64,000 nucleotides of DNA from an uncultured Methanobrevibacter sp. Lineage in GTDB: Archaea > Methanobacteriota > Methanobacteria > Methanobacteriales > Methanobacteriaceae. The notes under the pieces were generated by a model. The model had not been told where the DNA came from. It saw only the letters and a program-made list of their open reading frames with translations, and searched no databases. The stretch's first letter is position 1. The number at the start of each line of letters is the position of its first letter. Location of the stretch: positions 58,442-122,441 of the forward strand of contig NZ_CAMVTE010000001.1 of assembly GCF_947170395.1 (NCBI RefSeq), in the 5' to 3' direction. This document shows, in pieces, positions 27,938-37,461 of this stretch. The position numbers and the translations under genes are program-made.

Positions 27938-30900
27938 ATGAAGTTAAACAAGATTTTAATAGTTAGCTTATTATTGCTGGCTATTATGACAATTGGTGCC
28001 GTTAGCGCAACCGATTCTTCGGACGTCTCGACATTAAGTCAGGCTGATGATGGACAATTATCAATAGATAATTCCTATTCCGGAGATTTGTTGGGCGATG
28101 GCGAAGGAAATGAACCTGATGCCGGCTCTAATGAGCCATCCATAACCATTTATTCAGAAGCTTATGTCGATGACACTATCGTTGATGTACGCCTTGTAAA
28201 CGGTTCTGAAGGTTCAATTAAAATTGAAGATGGTGCAAACAACTATTTCAATGAGTCTTTAGGTAATCTGCAATCTGAAGTGGATGGGGATGACGACAAT
28301 TTTGTCCACTATTTTATCGCTTCCTCAAAGTTGGTTCCTGCATTGTCTGTTGGTAAGGAATATGATTTAACTGTCACTTATACGGATGGAGATGGAAATG
28401 ATTTCTCAAATGACGGGTCTGTCATACTTTTTGAAAGAAATCAAATAACATACAGCCAATTTAATATAACTATTAACATTGAAACCATTTCAGTTAATTT
28501 TGACAACGATGATGCTTTGGCTTCAATTAGGGCGCGTGATGATGCTCAAAATAAGATTGCTGTTGTTCTAACCAATGATGAGGATAATTTCCGTGATGAA
28601 TTTGAATGTGAACTGGACAAATTTGATCCTAACAATATTGAAGATGATGCTGACTCTGATTATAACTGGTTTATTGTTAGACCATCTGACTTTAGAGATG
28701 TTGGTCCTGGAAACTATAATCTGAATTTCACTTATTTTGATGATGCTGGCTCAATTCAACAGTATGGTGAAGTTAGACTCACAACTGATGGCGAAGGATT
28801 TGATTTTAATCCAATCATCAAACCTATATATTCAATTGATTATGAAGATTATTGGTGGAGGGCTGCCGTTAGAGTTAATAGTCCTGGTGATGGTAATTTT
28901 ACAGTCATTGTTTCTAAAAATGGAGCAGATAATACTTTAATTTTTGAACAGTATGGTGAAGATGTAGCCGAATGGAATTTGGATGACTTGCAAATTTCCG
29001 AGATGGGTGCATATGAAATCTTTGTTAAATACACCTCACCAAATGGCGATGTGACAGATGTTTGTGAAGGCAAACTGATTGTAAGTGAAATGATTGTACC
29101 TGAAGAGTTTGATGTCAATAATCCAAATTCCACTTTGGTCAGTGTTTACTGCCCTGTAAACGCTACAGGTTTTATAGCAATACTGATATCCTATGATGAT
29201 GGTGAGGATTGGCACAGCTTTGATCCAATCTATCATGAGATTGTTGAATCTGACTATGAAAAATACATTAATTACACAATATCCGATGTCGGAATAACAA
29301 ATAATGATGTTGGATATTATTTTGTTCAAGTATTCTTTGTAGATGACGTGGACGATGAACTTGATGTGGATGGAGGATATAATAAGCTTGATGAATTCGA
29401 TTCAGATGCTGTGGATAATACTAAATTCAGGGCACATGTTGCAGGAGGTACCAATATACTTTCAAACGAATCCGTAGTTTCTGTTTACTGTCCTGAAGGA
29501 AGCGCAGGTATCGTTAATGTAACAATATTGGATGAAGAAGGGGATGTTGTTTCCACTTCAATAAAGAATATTGCAAATAAGGATGATGAAAACTGGCTTA
29601 ACTGGAATGTAACTGATTTGGGTATTGATGTTGGATTTTATTTAGCTAAAATAGTTGTTAATGAAGATAAAACATTTACAGAGGAATTTGATATTTATGG
29701 ACCTATTACTATTGAGCAATCAGCGTATGTTGATTCAGATGATGAAGAACGTGTATATATCACTTATGTTCAAATTCCAACTTATATCAAAGATGCAGTT
29801 ATTGTTATAAATTTCAACGGCAGTGAAAAATTCAGAAAACAGTTGTCTGATTTTGTTGAAGCTGATGACACTACAACAATTGAAAATCTCACTTGGAGTT
29901 ATGCAAGAAGGCATGGTCATATCCTTATGGAGGCGTTTGAATATTCAGTTAATACTAAAAATATTGGATGCACTTTAGCTCCTGGAACATATAACGTGTC
30001 TGTCAGCCTCATTATTGATGAAAAAACATTTACTGATGAATCAAATGTTACTTTATACAAAGTCAATTCAGTTTCCGAAAACGGAGTAACCATCAACATA
30101 TATGATTCAGAAGATTATTATTTTGACGATGATGAGATGAGCATTGCTGAAATAGTCTGTGGCGATATAGACGGTTATGTCGTTGTAACAGTTGCTGGCG
30201 ATGACGATTGGAACAAGACCTTTTATTTGGAAAATCATCAATGGGATAGAAGAATATGTCCTTGTGATTTGAACTTGAATGCTGATACCTATAATATGGC
30301 CGTAACAGTCTTTGATAAGGATGATAATGAACTTGCAAAAAATACCGCTACAATCACTTTGGATTATGGTGATGAAGGAATAATGGATTGCTATATAAGA
30401 GAGCAGATGCAATATTCCGATGAGTGTATCAATATATGGTTTGCAGTTAACGATATATCCGGTGATTTGGTCATTAAATTCAACGGTACAGAATATTATA
30501 ATGAGCATATTGACATCAACGATTTTGACCCTGATAAATATGATGATGAGGGTAGGGGTCACATTACCTTTTCACCTTATCAGTTAGGGGTTGAAATAGG
30601 TTATTATGATTTGGTGGAAATATCCTATTATGGTGATAATGGAATAAATGACACTGATTATCGTGAAGATATTGAAGTATGTCTGGATGAACCGGAAATA
30701 TACCTGCGCTACTCAGAGTGGGAATCTAGAAAATCACAATATACAATTAATAGTGATGACCTTATTGGGGTCCATGTCAATTCAGATAACATCTCATCAG
30801 TTAGAATCGTTGTAAAAATAGGCGATGAAACATATCTTGATGCAATGATGGAAGATTTGAATCTAACTCCTAATTATGACGTAAACAATATATTATATGG

Positions 30901-33900
30901 TTATTATAATATCGGATTAATCCATTTAAATAAAACCTTTAATTTAGGTGAACATTATGATGATGTAACAGCCTATTACTACAGTGACAATTATCAATTG
31001 GATACCTCTGATGCAGCCAGAAGGGGAGATAATCCTGATTTCTTTGATGTAATAGGTATAGTTGATGAAATTGATGTAAATGATGATTCTGACATATTGT
31101 ATGTTGTCGGTGATAAATCCAAATCCAAGGTTATATTAGATATCTGGGATTATCAACAAAATGACTGGTTAAATCCAATTGAATATAATATTAAGAAGAG
31201 TGACGATAACCTGTTCATTAGCTGGAAATTGTCTGACCTAAAACTTGATGTAGGTGATTATCGCATCGAAGCCAAATTTGATGATGATACCTGGATTTTT
31301 GACACTGACTTTTCAGTCGTGAACAAATCAGAATTCTATGCAAAAATCGGATGTGACTGGTTCTTCACCACTGATGCTGTAATTAAAGTATGGTGTCCTG
31401 AAGGAGGTAACATTATTGTCAACCTATCCAGATGGGGAGAACATTTCTTTGAAATTGAACATTCAATCACAGATGATGAAAAAGGAACCTATGTCGGATT
31501 CACTTTAGCTAATTTGAACATCACATCTCCTGAGTGGTATGATGTTAACATAACCGTGGACGGCAAACAGATAACCGATGATGATGCAGGATTATGGGTT
31601 CCAAGCCCTGTTGATATTCCGGGCACTAATGTATATCTTCCTGAAGGAGGATTTAATGAGGATGAATCAATGAAAATAGCTGAATTGTATCTTCCAAGTG
31701 ATGTCAGCGGTAATGTTACAGTTGTCATTGATGGTGCCGAATACGTCAATAAAAACATTGAAAGCCTGGAATCCCGTGTTGAAGGGTCTAAAGTGATTTA
31801 TAAGTTATACACTTCTGATTTGGATTATCCAGTTGAAACCGGACTGCGTAATGTTGATGTAATATTCGATGAGTTTTCACAATCAAAAGTTCTCAATTTC
31901 CTTGAAAGAAACACAAAATCAAAAGATGGAATTTCCATTGTAATCTGTAATGGAGATACCCGTATTGATTGGGGAGACGTAATAGTTGAGATAATCGCTC
32001 CAAATAATGCTAACGGCAATATTGTCGTTAAACTTAATGACAGCGAAGCAGCTGCTTGGGATGAACTCTCATGGGTCTACTCTGAATTATATGATGAAGG
32101 TTATTCAATCTATTATATCTGCACTAATGACTTGAACATTCCTGATGTCGGTAAGTACAATATTTTAGTCACTTATGATGATTCCTTCTCAAATAACGAC
32201 ACAATCACTTTCATGAGAGACCATGCAAGTAATGTTTGGATGAATGATAACTCTTATGAAGGTACAGTCACTCCTAATGATCACTGGTTCGTTATCTCTC
32301 CAAATGGTGAAACCGGCCGTGTTGTCTTAACTGTAAATGGCGAAGTTCGTTTAAATAAAACTATTGATGAGTTAGATAATAATGATTGGGGAGATAAGAT
32401 AATCACTCCTAGAAATGCAACTCTTGATTTGGGATACTATAAAGATGTTTTACTTGTTTTCTATAGTGATGAGGACTATTCATATCAGGCCATCAAGTCT
32501 AATGAAGTAGGAGTCGTCTGGGGTTATGTGGATATCCATGTGCCTAATGATGAAATTAATGTTTGGGACTGTATTGCTAATATCCATGCTCCAAAAGCAG
32601 CCAATGGTACTATTGTATTTAAAATAGGTGATGTGGAATACTTTACATGTGCTTTAACAGACATTACTGAAACAGCACCCGATGATGAGGAAGATTACAT
32701 GTTCTATTTCCTAACATTATCTGACTTTACAGATGCCGTTAAAGGTGGCAATTACACCAATGTGATGATTTATTATTATGGTGATGATGGATATAATACC
32801 ACTAATTTGAAAAGTGGGGAACCACGTGATAATGTTACAATCTATGCCAATTCCAAAATAAACATGGACGATTTCGAATATGTATATGGTACTGCTGGTA
32901 ATGTTGCTGTAAATGTAACAGGAGGTACTATTGTAAAAGATGATGTATCTGTTGATGGACATTCCGAAGCACAAATTGACATTGTTGATGGCGTGATTAC
33001 CATTGAGGGTCTTGAAGTTGGCCAATATGTTTTAAGAGTTATCACAACTCCTGATGAATACTCATATTCAATTGAAGATACAATAGATTTCAACGTAACC
33101 GATGCTGAAAGTGATGTTGAATTCAGTAATGACATTGTATTTGACTATGGTACATCAGGCACTACAAACATAACTCTCACCGGTGCTACTGTTGATTTAG
33201 AAAATATTTCAGTTGACGGTCACAATGAAGCAATAATTTCCTTAAATGATAATGTTATAACAGTTTCAAACTTAACTGTTGGAAATTACGCTTTAAATGT
33301 TATCACAACACCTAACAAGAACTATAAATCTACTCAAAAAACAGTTGCAATCACTGTTAATAGGTTAGACTCTCCTATAAGTATTGATATTCCTAAGGTG
33401 GAGTACACTGCTTTGGATGAGTTTACTATTAAGATATCTAATGTAACTGATGTTAATGTAACTATCAACAATAAGCCTTATGCTGTTAGGGCTGATGGTA
33501 CTGTTGATGTTGATACTGCAACTTTGGATGCTGATAGTTATGAAGTGATTGTTTCTAATGCTGAAACTTCTATCTATAAGGCCAATTCAACTTCTAAAGT
33601 GTTCACTATTGTTAAAAAGCAAAGTGATGTGTCAATTAGTGTTGGATCCAATTATGCTATTGGTGAGTCTTTCAGTATTTTGATTACCAATAACACTGCT
33701 GTTAATGTTACAATTAATGGTGATGCTTATGCTGTTAAGGCTGATGGTAGTGTAGATGTTGATACTACTAAATTACCTGCTGATGAGTATACTGTTGTTG
33801 CATCAATTGCAGAAGATGGTAAATTCAAAGCTAATTCAACTACTGCTGTGTTTACCATTTCCAAACTTGACTCTCCAATCAGTATTGATATTCCTAAGGT

Positions 33901-36232
33901 GGAATACACTGCTTTGGATGAGTTTACTATTAAGATATCTAATGTAACTGATGTTAATGTAACTATCAACAATAAGCCTTATGCTGTTAGGGCTGATGGC
34001 AGTGTTGACATTGACACAACTGATTTGGATGCTGATACCTATGTAGTGTTTGTTTCAAATGAGGAAACTGCGAACTATAAATCCAATTATACTTCTAAAG
34101 AGTTTGTCATTGTTAAAAAGCAAGGTGAAGTAGCTATTAGTGTAGGTTCACATTATGGTATTGGCGAGTCATTCAGCATTATAATCAGCAATAATACTGT
34201 CGTTAATGTTACAATTAATGGTGACAGTTATGCCGTTAGGGCTGATGGCAGTGTTGATGTTGATACTACAAAATTACCTGCCAATGAATATATTGTTGTT
34301 GCATCCATCGATGAATCAGGTAAATATAAAGGCAATTCAACTTCTGCCAAGTTTACCATTTCCAGAATGGATTCACCGATTGCTATTGAAATGGATAAAG
34401 TTGAATACACTGCTTTAGATGAGTTTACTATTAAGATATCCAATGTCACTGCTGTTGAGGTAACAATTAATGGTAAGCCTTATGGTGTAAGGGCTGATGG
34501 AACTGTTGACATTGACACAACCGCATTGGATGCTGATACATACAGTATAATTGTTTCTAATGATGAAACTCCTTCATATAGGGCTAATTCAACTTCTAAA
34601 GAATTTACCATTGTTAAAAAACAAGGCGAAGTTGCTATTAATGTTGGTTCCAATTACACTGTAGGTGAGTCATTCAGTATTGTGATTACCAATAACACTG
34701 ATGTTTATGTGACTATTAACGGTGATGTATACTCAGTTAGGGCTGATGGCAGTGTGGATGTCAATACCACTAAATTGCCTGCCGGTGAGTACACTGTTGT
34801 TGCATCCATCGATGAATCCGGTAAATTTAAAGCAAATTCTACTTCTGCTAAGTTTACCATTTCAAAATTGGATTCTCCAATAGTCATTGACATTCCTAAA
34901 TCAGAATACACTGCTTTGGATTCATTTACAATTAAGATATCCAATGTAACTGATGTTAACGTGACAATCAACGGTAAACCTTATGCAGTTAAAGCTGATG
35001 GAAGTGTTGACATTGACACAACTGCCTTGGACGCAAATACATACACTGTAATTGCTTCCAATGAGCAAACTCCATTGTACAATGCCAATTCAACTTCAAA
35101 AGTGTTCACAATAGTCAAAAAACAAAGTGAAATATCCATCAGTGTTGGTCCGATCCATAATGTTGGAGAAAATTTCACTATTGTAATTGCTAACAATACA
35201 GCTGTCAATGTAACCATTAATGGCGATTCATATGCCGTTAGAGCTGATGGAACTGTTGATGTGGACACTACAAAACTTAAAGCATCACAATACACAGTTG
35301 TAGCATCCGCTGCAGGTGACGGCAAATATCTTTCTGCCAACAAGACTGCCAAATTCACAGTTTCCAAACTGTTCTCTAAAATTGAATTCACTTCAGTTTC
35401 AGGAAAACATGAAATTCAGGCTAAATTAACAGATCTTGGTGGTGAAGCTATTGCAAATGCGGCCATAGACTATTTCATTAATGGTGTTAAAAACTCAACA
35501 ACAACCAATGAAAACGGTATGGTATTTATTAAGGCATACAATAACTGTGAAGTTGATATTGTTTATGCTGGAAATGATTTGATGCTTCCTGCAAATGCAA
35601 CAATTACATTGAAAAACATTGCTCCTGAAAGAATTGAAACTAAAATAATCGGTGATAACTACACACAATATGCTGTAGACTTCTTTGCCGGTGAAAGGGG
35701 TGGATTCTTCAAAGTTCAATTAAAAGATGTAAGTGGAGCACCATTGGCAAATAAAACTGTAAATATCGGATATAACGGTAAATGCCTTGTTTTAACAAGT
35801 GACAGTGATGGTTTTGTACAGGTACAAATCAACCTGCTTGCCGCAAACACATTAACATTTGCTGTGGCATTTTTAGGTGATGATAAATACGACGCTTCAT
35901 TTGAAGTTTACAAAATCACAATAAACAAAAAGACCACAAGTCTCACAGCTCCGGCAAAAACCTATAAAGCAAGCGCAAAAACCAAATCCTACACAGTAAC
36001 ACTAAAAACAATCAAAGGATCATCTGCAGACGGTAAAACATACCTGGGCTCAGGTAAAACAATTACATTGTCATTAAACGGTAAAACATACACCGCTAAA
36101 ACCAATGACAAAGGTCAAGCAACCTTTAAACTTGACATAAACAAGAAAGGCACTTTCACAGCTACTGTCAATTATGCAGGTGATAACACATATAATGCAG
36201 CAAAAGCAACCGCAAAAATAAAAATTAGCTAG
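27938..36232 (+). CDS. Giant adhesin-like surface protein 2 with tandem 167-residue repeats
   Basis: 2764 residues from the ATG at 27938; the frame is open from 27845, but only this start gives the signal peptide MKLNKILIVSLLLLAIMTIGAVSA. Residues about 50-1640 are about a dozen degenerate, very acidic beta domains of roughly 100 to 130 residues, each closing with a phrase such as LSDLKLDVGDYRIEAKF. Then come two half-length repeats, and four 167-residue repeats at about 1811-2478, each made of two related halves (DSPISIDIPKVEYTALDEFT... and ...SVGSNYAIGESFSI...). The last 197 residues are the module shared with adhesin 1. It has no sorting motif. It is a likely stalk-forming adhesin on the pseudomurein wall; the ligand is unknown. 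It is separated from adhesin 1 by 287 bases with a TATA-like TGTATATATT. Confidence 0.88.
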   Translation: MKLNKILIVSLLLLAIMTIGAVSATDSSDVSTLSQADDGQLSIDNSYSGDLLGDGEGNEPDAGSNEPSITIYSEAYVDDTIVDVRLVNGSEGSIKIEDGANNYFNESLGNLQSEVDGDDDNFVHYFIASSKLVPALSVGKEYDLTVTYTDGDGNDFSNDGSVILFERNQITYSQFNITINIETISVNFDNDDALASIRARDDAQNKIAVVLTNDEDNFRDEFECELDKFDPNNIEDDADSDYNWFIVRPSDFRDVGPGNYNLNFTYFDDAGSIQQYGEVRLTTDGEGFDFNPIIKPIYSIDYEDYWWRAAVRVNSPGDGNFTVIVSKNGADNTLIFEQYGEDVAEWNLDDLQISEMGAYEIFVKYTSPNGDVTDVCEGKLIVSEMIVPEEFDVNNPNSTLVSVYCPVNATGFIAILISYDDGEDWHSFDPIYHEIVESDYEKYINYTISDVGITNNDVGYYFVQVFFVDDVDDELDVDGGYNKLDEFDSDAVDNTKFRAHVAGGTNILSNESVVSVYCPEGSAGIVNVTILDEEGDVVSTSIKNIANKDDENWLNWNVTDLGIDVGFYLAKIVVNEDKTFTEEFDIYGPITIEQSAYVDSDDEERVYITYVQIPTYIKDAVIVINFNGSEKFRKQLSDFVEADDTTTIENLTWSYARRHGHILMEAFEYSVNTKNIGCTLAPGTYNVSVSLIIDEKTFTDESNVTLYKVNSVSENGVTINIYDSEDYYFDDDEMSIAEIVCGDIDGYVVVTVAGDDDWNKTFYLENHQWDRRICPCDLNLNADTYNMAVTVFDKDDNELAKNTATITLDYGDEGIMDCYIREQMQYSDECINIWFAVNDISGDLVIKFNGTEYYNEHIDINDFDPDKYDDEGRGHITFSPYQLGVEIGYYDLVEISYYGDNGINDTDYREDIEVCLDEPEIYLRYSEWESRKSQYTINSDDLIGVHVNSDNISSVRIVVKIGDETYLDAMMEDLNLTPNYDVNNILYGYYNIGLIHLNKTFNLGEHYDDVTAYYYSDNYQLDTSDAARRGDNPDFFDVIGIVDEIDVNDDSDILYVVGDKSKSKVILDIWDYQQNDWLNPIEYNIKKSDDNLFISWKLSDLKLDVGDYRIEAKFDDDTWIFDTDFSVVNKSEFYAKIGCDWFFTTDAVIKVWCPEGGNIIVNLSRWGEHFFEIEHSITDDEKGTYVGFTLANLNITSPEWYDVNITVDGKQITDDDAGLWVPSPVDIPGTNVYLPEGGFNEDESMKIAELYLPSDVSGNVTVVIDGAEYVNKNIESLESRVEGSKVIYKLYTSDLDYPVETGLRNVDVIFDEFSQSKVLNFLERNTKSKDGISIVICNGDTRIDWGDVIVEIIAPNNANGNIVVKLNDSEAAAWDELSWVYSELYDEGYSIYYICTNDLNIPDVGKYNILVTYDDSFSNNDTITFMRDHASNVWMNDNSYEGTVTPNDHWFVISPNGETGRVVLTVNGEVRLNKTIDELDNNDWGDKIITPRNATLDLGYYKDVLLVFYSDEDYSYQAIKSNEVGVVWGYVDIHVPNDEINVWDCIANIHAPKAANGTIVFKIGDVEYFTCALTDITETAPDDEEDYMFYFLTLSDFTDAVKGGNYTNVMIYYYGDDGYNTTNLKSGEPRDNVTIYANSKINMDDFEYVYGTAGNVAVNVTGGTIVKDDVSVDGHSEAQIDIVDGVITIEGLEVGQYVLRVITTPDEYSYSIEDTIDFNVTDAESDVEFSNDIVFDYGTSGTTNITLTGATVDLENISVDGHNEAIISLNDNVITVSNLTVGNYALNVITTPNKNYKSTQKTVAITVNRLDSPISIDIPKVEYTALDEFTIKISNVTDVNVTINNKPYAVRADGTVDVDTATLDADSYEVIVSNAETSIYKANSTSKVFTIVKKQSDVSISVGSNYAIGESFSILITNNTAVNVTINGDAYAVKADGSVDVDTTKLPADEYTVVASIAEDGKFKANSTTAVFTISKLDSPISIDIPKVEYTALDEFTIKISNVTDVNVTINNKPYAVRADGSVDIDTTDLDADTYVVFVSNEETANYKSNYTSKEFVIVKKQGEVAISVGSHYGIGESFSIIISNNTVVNVTINGDSYAVRADGSVDVDTTKLPANEYIVVASIDESGKYKGNSTSAKFTISRMDSPIAIEMDKVEYTALDEFTIKISNVTAVEVTINGKPYGVRADGTVDIDTTALDADTYSIIVSNDETPSYRANSTSKEFTIVKKQGEVAINVGSNYTVGESFSIVITNNTDVYVTINGDVYSVRADGSVDVNTTKLPAGEYTVVASIDESGKFKANSTSAKFTISKLDSPIVIDIPKSEYTALDSFTIKISNVTDVNVTINGKPYAVKADGSVDIDTTALDANTYTVIASNEQTPLYNANSTSKVFTIVKKQSEISISVGPIHNVGENFTIVIANNTAVNVTINGDSYAVRADGTVDVDTTKLKASQYTVVASAAGDGKYLSANKTAKFTVSKLFSKIEFTSVSGKHEIQAKLTDLGGEAIANAAIDYFINGVKNSTTTNENGMVFIKAYNNCEVDIVYAGNDLMLPANATITLKNIAPERIETKIIGDNYTQYAVDFFAGERGGFFKVQLKDVSGAPLANKTVNIGYNGKCLVLTSDSDGFVQVQINLLAANTLTFAVAFLGDDKYDASFEVYKITINKKTTSLTAPAKTYKASAKTKSYTVTLKTIKGSSADGKTYLGSGKTITLSLNGKTYTAKTNDKGQATFKLDINKKGTFTATVNYAGDNTYNAAKATAKIKIS
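33368..35371 (+). repeat. Four tandem 501-bp repeats inside adhesin 2
   Basis: Unit starts are at 33368, 33869, 34370 and 34871, exactly 501 bases apart, ending at 35371 with no partial unit. The first two units are the most similar; for instance a run around TACACTGCTTTGGATGAG recurs exactly. Each unit encodes two related halves of about 83 residues. Units 3 and 4 are progressively more divergent in codons. Confidence 0.92.
35639..36232 (+). repeat. Shared C-terminal module, copy 2
   Basis: This is the second copy of the 594-base block described for 27057-27650, identical in length including the stop codon. It contains Lys/Thr-rich stretches (KKTTSL, AKTYKASAKTKSYTVTLKT) and one Cys in YNGKCLVL. 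Confidence 0.9.
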
Positions 36233-36263
36233 AAGAGATTAATTCTCTTCTATATTTTCTTTT
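36231..36263. terminator. Terminator between adhesin 2 and comE, probably bidirectional
   Basis: AGAAGAGA and TCTCTTCT pair around TTAAT, followed by ATATTTTCTTTTTTTTTT on the plus strand. The left side is A-rich, which would give a U-run for transcripts coming from comE on the minus strand... however comE ends 15 bases away, so use in that direction is only possible. Confidence 0.65.
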
Positions 36264-36277
36264 TTTTTTAAAACAAA

Positions 36278-36817
36278 TTACTCGATTGATTTCATGAATC
36301 TTTTTTTAATCTCAACCGGACTTAAATCAATTATAGGTGCAGATGAGTTTCCGGCCTCTGTATTGAAGACAATAAAACTGGCATCTTTACTGTTGATTAT
36401 CTCTTTTAAATCAATGTCATTAAAATCATAACTGTTTTTAAATCCGACGCTTTTTGCAATGGATACCAAATCAAGCAGCTGGGCATATGTATCCTGATTT
36501 CCGGTTGACCCGTAAGCGCCGTTGTCAATTACAATCCATGTTAGATTTGAAGGATTTGCAGCAAAGACTGTTACAAGAGACCCCATATTCATTAAAAGAG
36601 ATCCGTCACCGTCAATTACAATAATCTTTTTATCAGGACGAGCAAGGGCCAAACCCAGACCTATTGATGAGGCAAGTCCCATTGAACCGATCATATAAAA
36701 GTTTTCATCCCTGTCTTTGATGTCATATAATTCCCTTGAAGGAAATCCGATATTGCAGACAACAAGTTCATCATCAATGTTTTTCATTATATCTTCAATA
36801 GCTTCTCTTCTTGCCAT
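36278..36817 (-). CDS. comE: Sulfopyruvate decarboxylase beta subunit
   Basis: 179 residues. With ComD it forms the thiamine-diphosphate enzyme that decarboxylates sulfopyruvate to sulfoacetaldehyde in coenzyme M synthesis. The ThDP and magnesium motif is visible as VIDGDGSLLMNMGSL, with GDG at the start and the Asn about 24-30 positions later region (WIVIDNGAYGSTG). GGTGAT precedes the start, which lies 4 bases after the comD stop. This subunit carries the cofactor-binding half of a split ThDP decarboxylase. Confidence 0.93.
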   Translation of the reverse strand: MARREAIEDIMKNIDDELVVCNIGFPSRELYDIKDRDENFYMIGSMGLASSIGLGLALARPDKKIIVIDGDGSLLMNMGSLVTVFAANPSNLTWIVIDNGAYGSTGNQDTYAQLLDLVSIAKSVGFKNSYDFNDIDLKEIINSKDASFIVFNTEAGNSSAPIIDLSPVEIKKRFMKSIE

Positions 36818-36821
36818 ATTA

Positions 36822-37316
36822 TCACCAATAACTGATTTCTAAAAGTACAGAAACAGGTCTTCCCTCTTCAAGTGACATTTCCCATGCTTCATTTATGTCT
36901 TCATATGCTCCTTCAGGATTTCCAGGCTTAAAGAATTTAAAGTCCATTGCCTCAAGAATTCTTGGTGTGGACTCTCCCATCGGAACCTGTCCGCAGATGC
37001 TTTCCCCTTCGGTTCCTCTGTGACTCATAATCATCAATAGTGGAAATTCGTATAATTGTGTAAGGGATTTCAATGCATTTATTGAGTTTCCAAGTCCTGA
37101 ATTTTGCATTAGGATTGCAGGACTTTTACCGCCCAGATATGCTCCTGCACAGATTCCAATTCCTTCCTCTTCACGGGTAACGGGAATATGGATTATTTCA
37201 TCATCATCGTCAATCATGTTTAACAGTTTTGATAGATTGACGCACGGAACGCTTACAATAAAGTCAATTCCTATGTCTTTAAGGGCATCGAAAATAGCTT
37301 CACTACTGTCCATCAT
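36822..37316 (-). CDS. comD: Sulfopyruvate decarboxylase alpha subunit
   Basis: 164 residues, the pyrimidine-binding half of the split ThDP enzyme. Conserved are the [12 protein letters not shown] segment with a cysteine near residue 24, the Glu in [17 protein letters not shown] needed for cofactor activation, and [12 protein letters not shown]. Its product works with ComE to make sulfoacetaldehyde, the substrate proposed for a DUF39-type last step (see 18734). GTGAT touches the ATG. The gene diverges from cofH across 145 bases. Confidence 0.93.
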   Translation of the reverse strand: MMDSSEAIFDALKDIGIDFIVSVPCVNLSKLLNMIDDDDEIIHIPVTREEEGIGICAGAYLGGKSPAILMQNSGLGNSINALKSLTQLYEFPLLMIMSHRGTEGESICGQVPMGESTPRILEAMDFKFFKPGNPEGAYEDINEAWEMSLEEGRPVSVLLEISYW

Positions 37317-37429
37317 ATCACTTCAATTTTTTATATAATTTCTATTTATCAAAAATATTATAAAAATATATTCAAATTTCAAGATTTTTCAATTTAGATT
37401 ATTCTAAATAACCGTAACTTTTTAGTAAC

Positions 37430-37441
37430 CTTTTTATTTAA
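37430..37441 (+). promoter_or_regulatory. TATA-like box of cofH
   Basis: CTTTTTATTTAA is centred about 27 bases before the cofH ATG, with no ribosome binding site between; a leaderless transcript is predicted. Confidence 0.4.
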
Positions 37442-37461
37442 CTTTAGAGTAATATAAAATC

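Noticed and set aside
33368..35371. CRISPR-like array
   Set aside because: The repeats are 501 bp, contiguous, in frame and without spacers; no CRISPR array was seen anywhere in the window.
36278..37316. Acetolactate synthase fragments
   Set aside because: The split into two short ThDP halves with these motifs, in a methanogen with comA, fits ComD/ComE.
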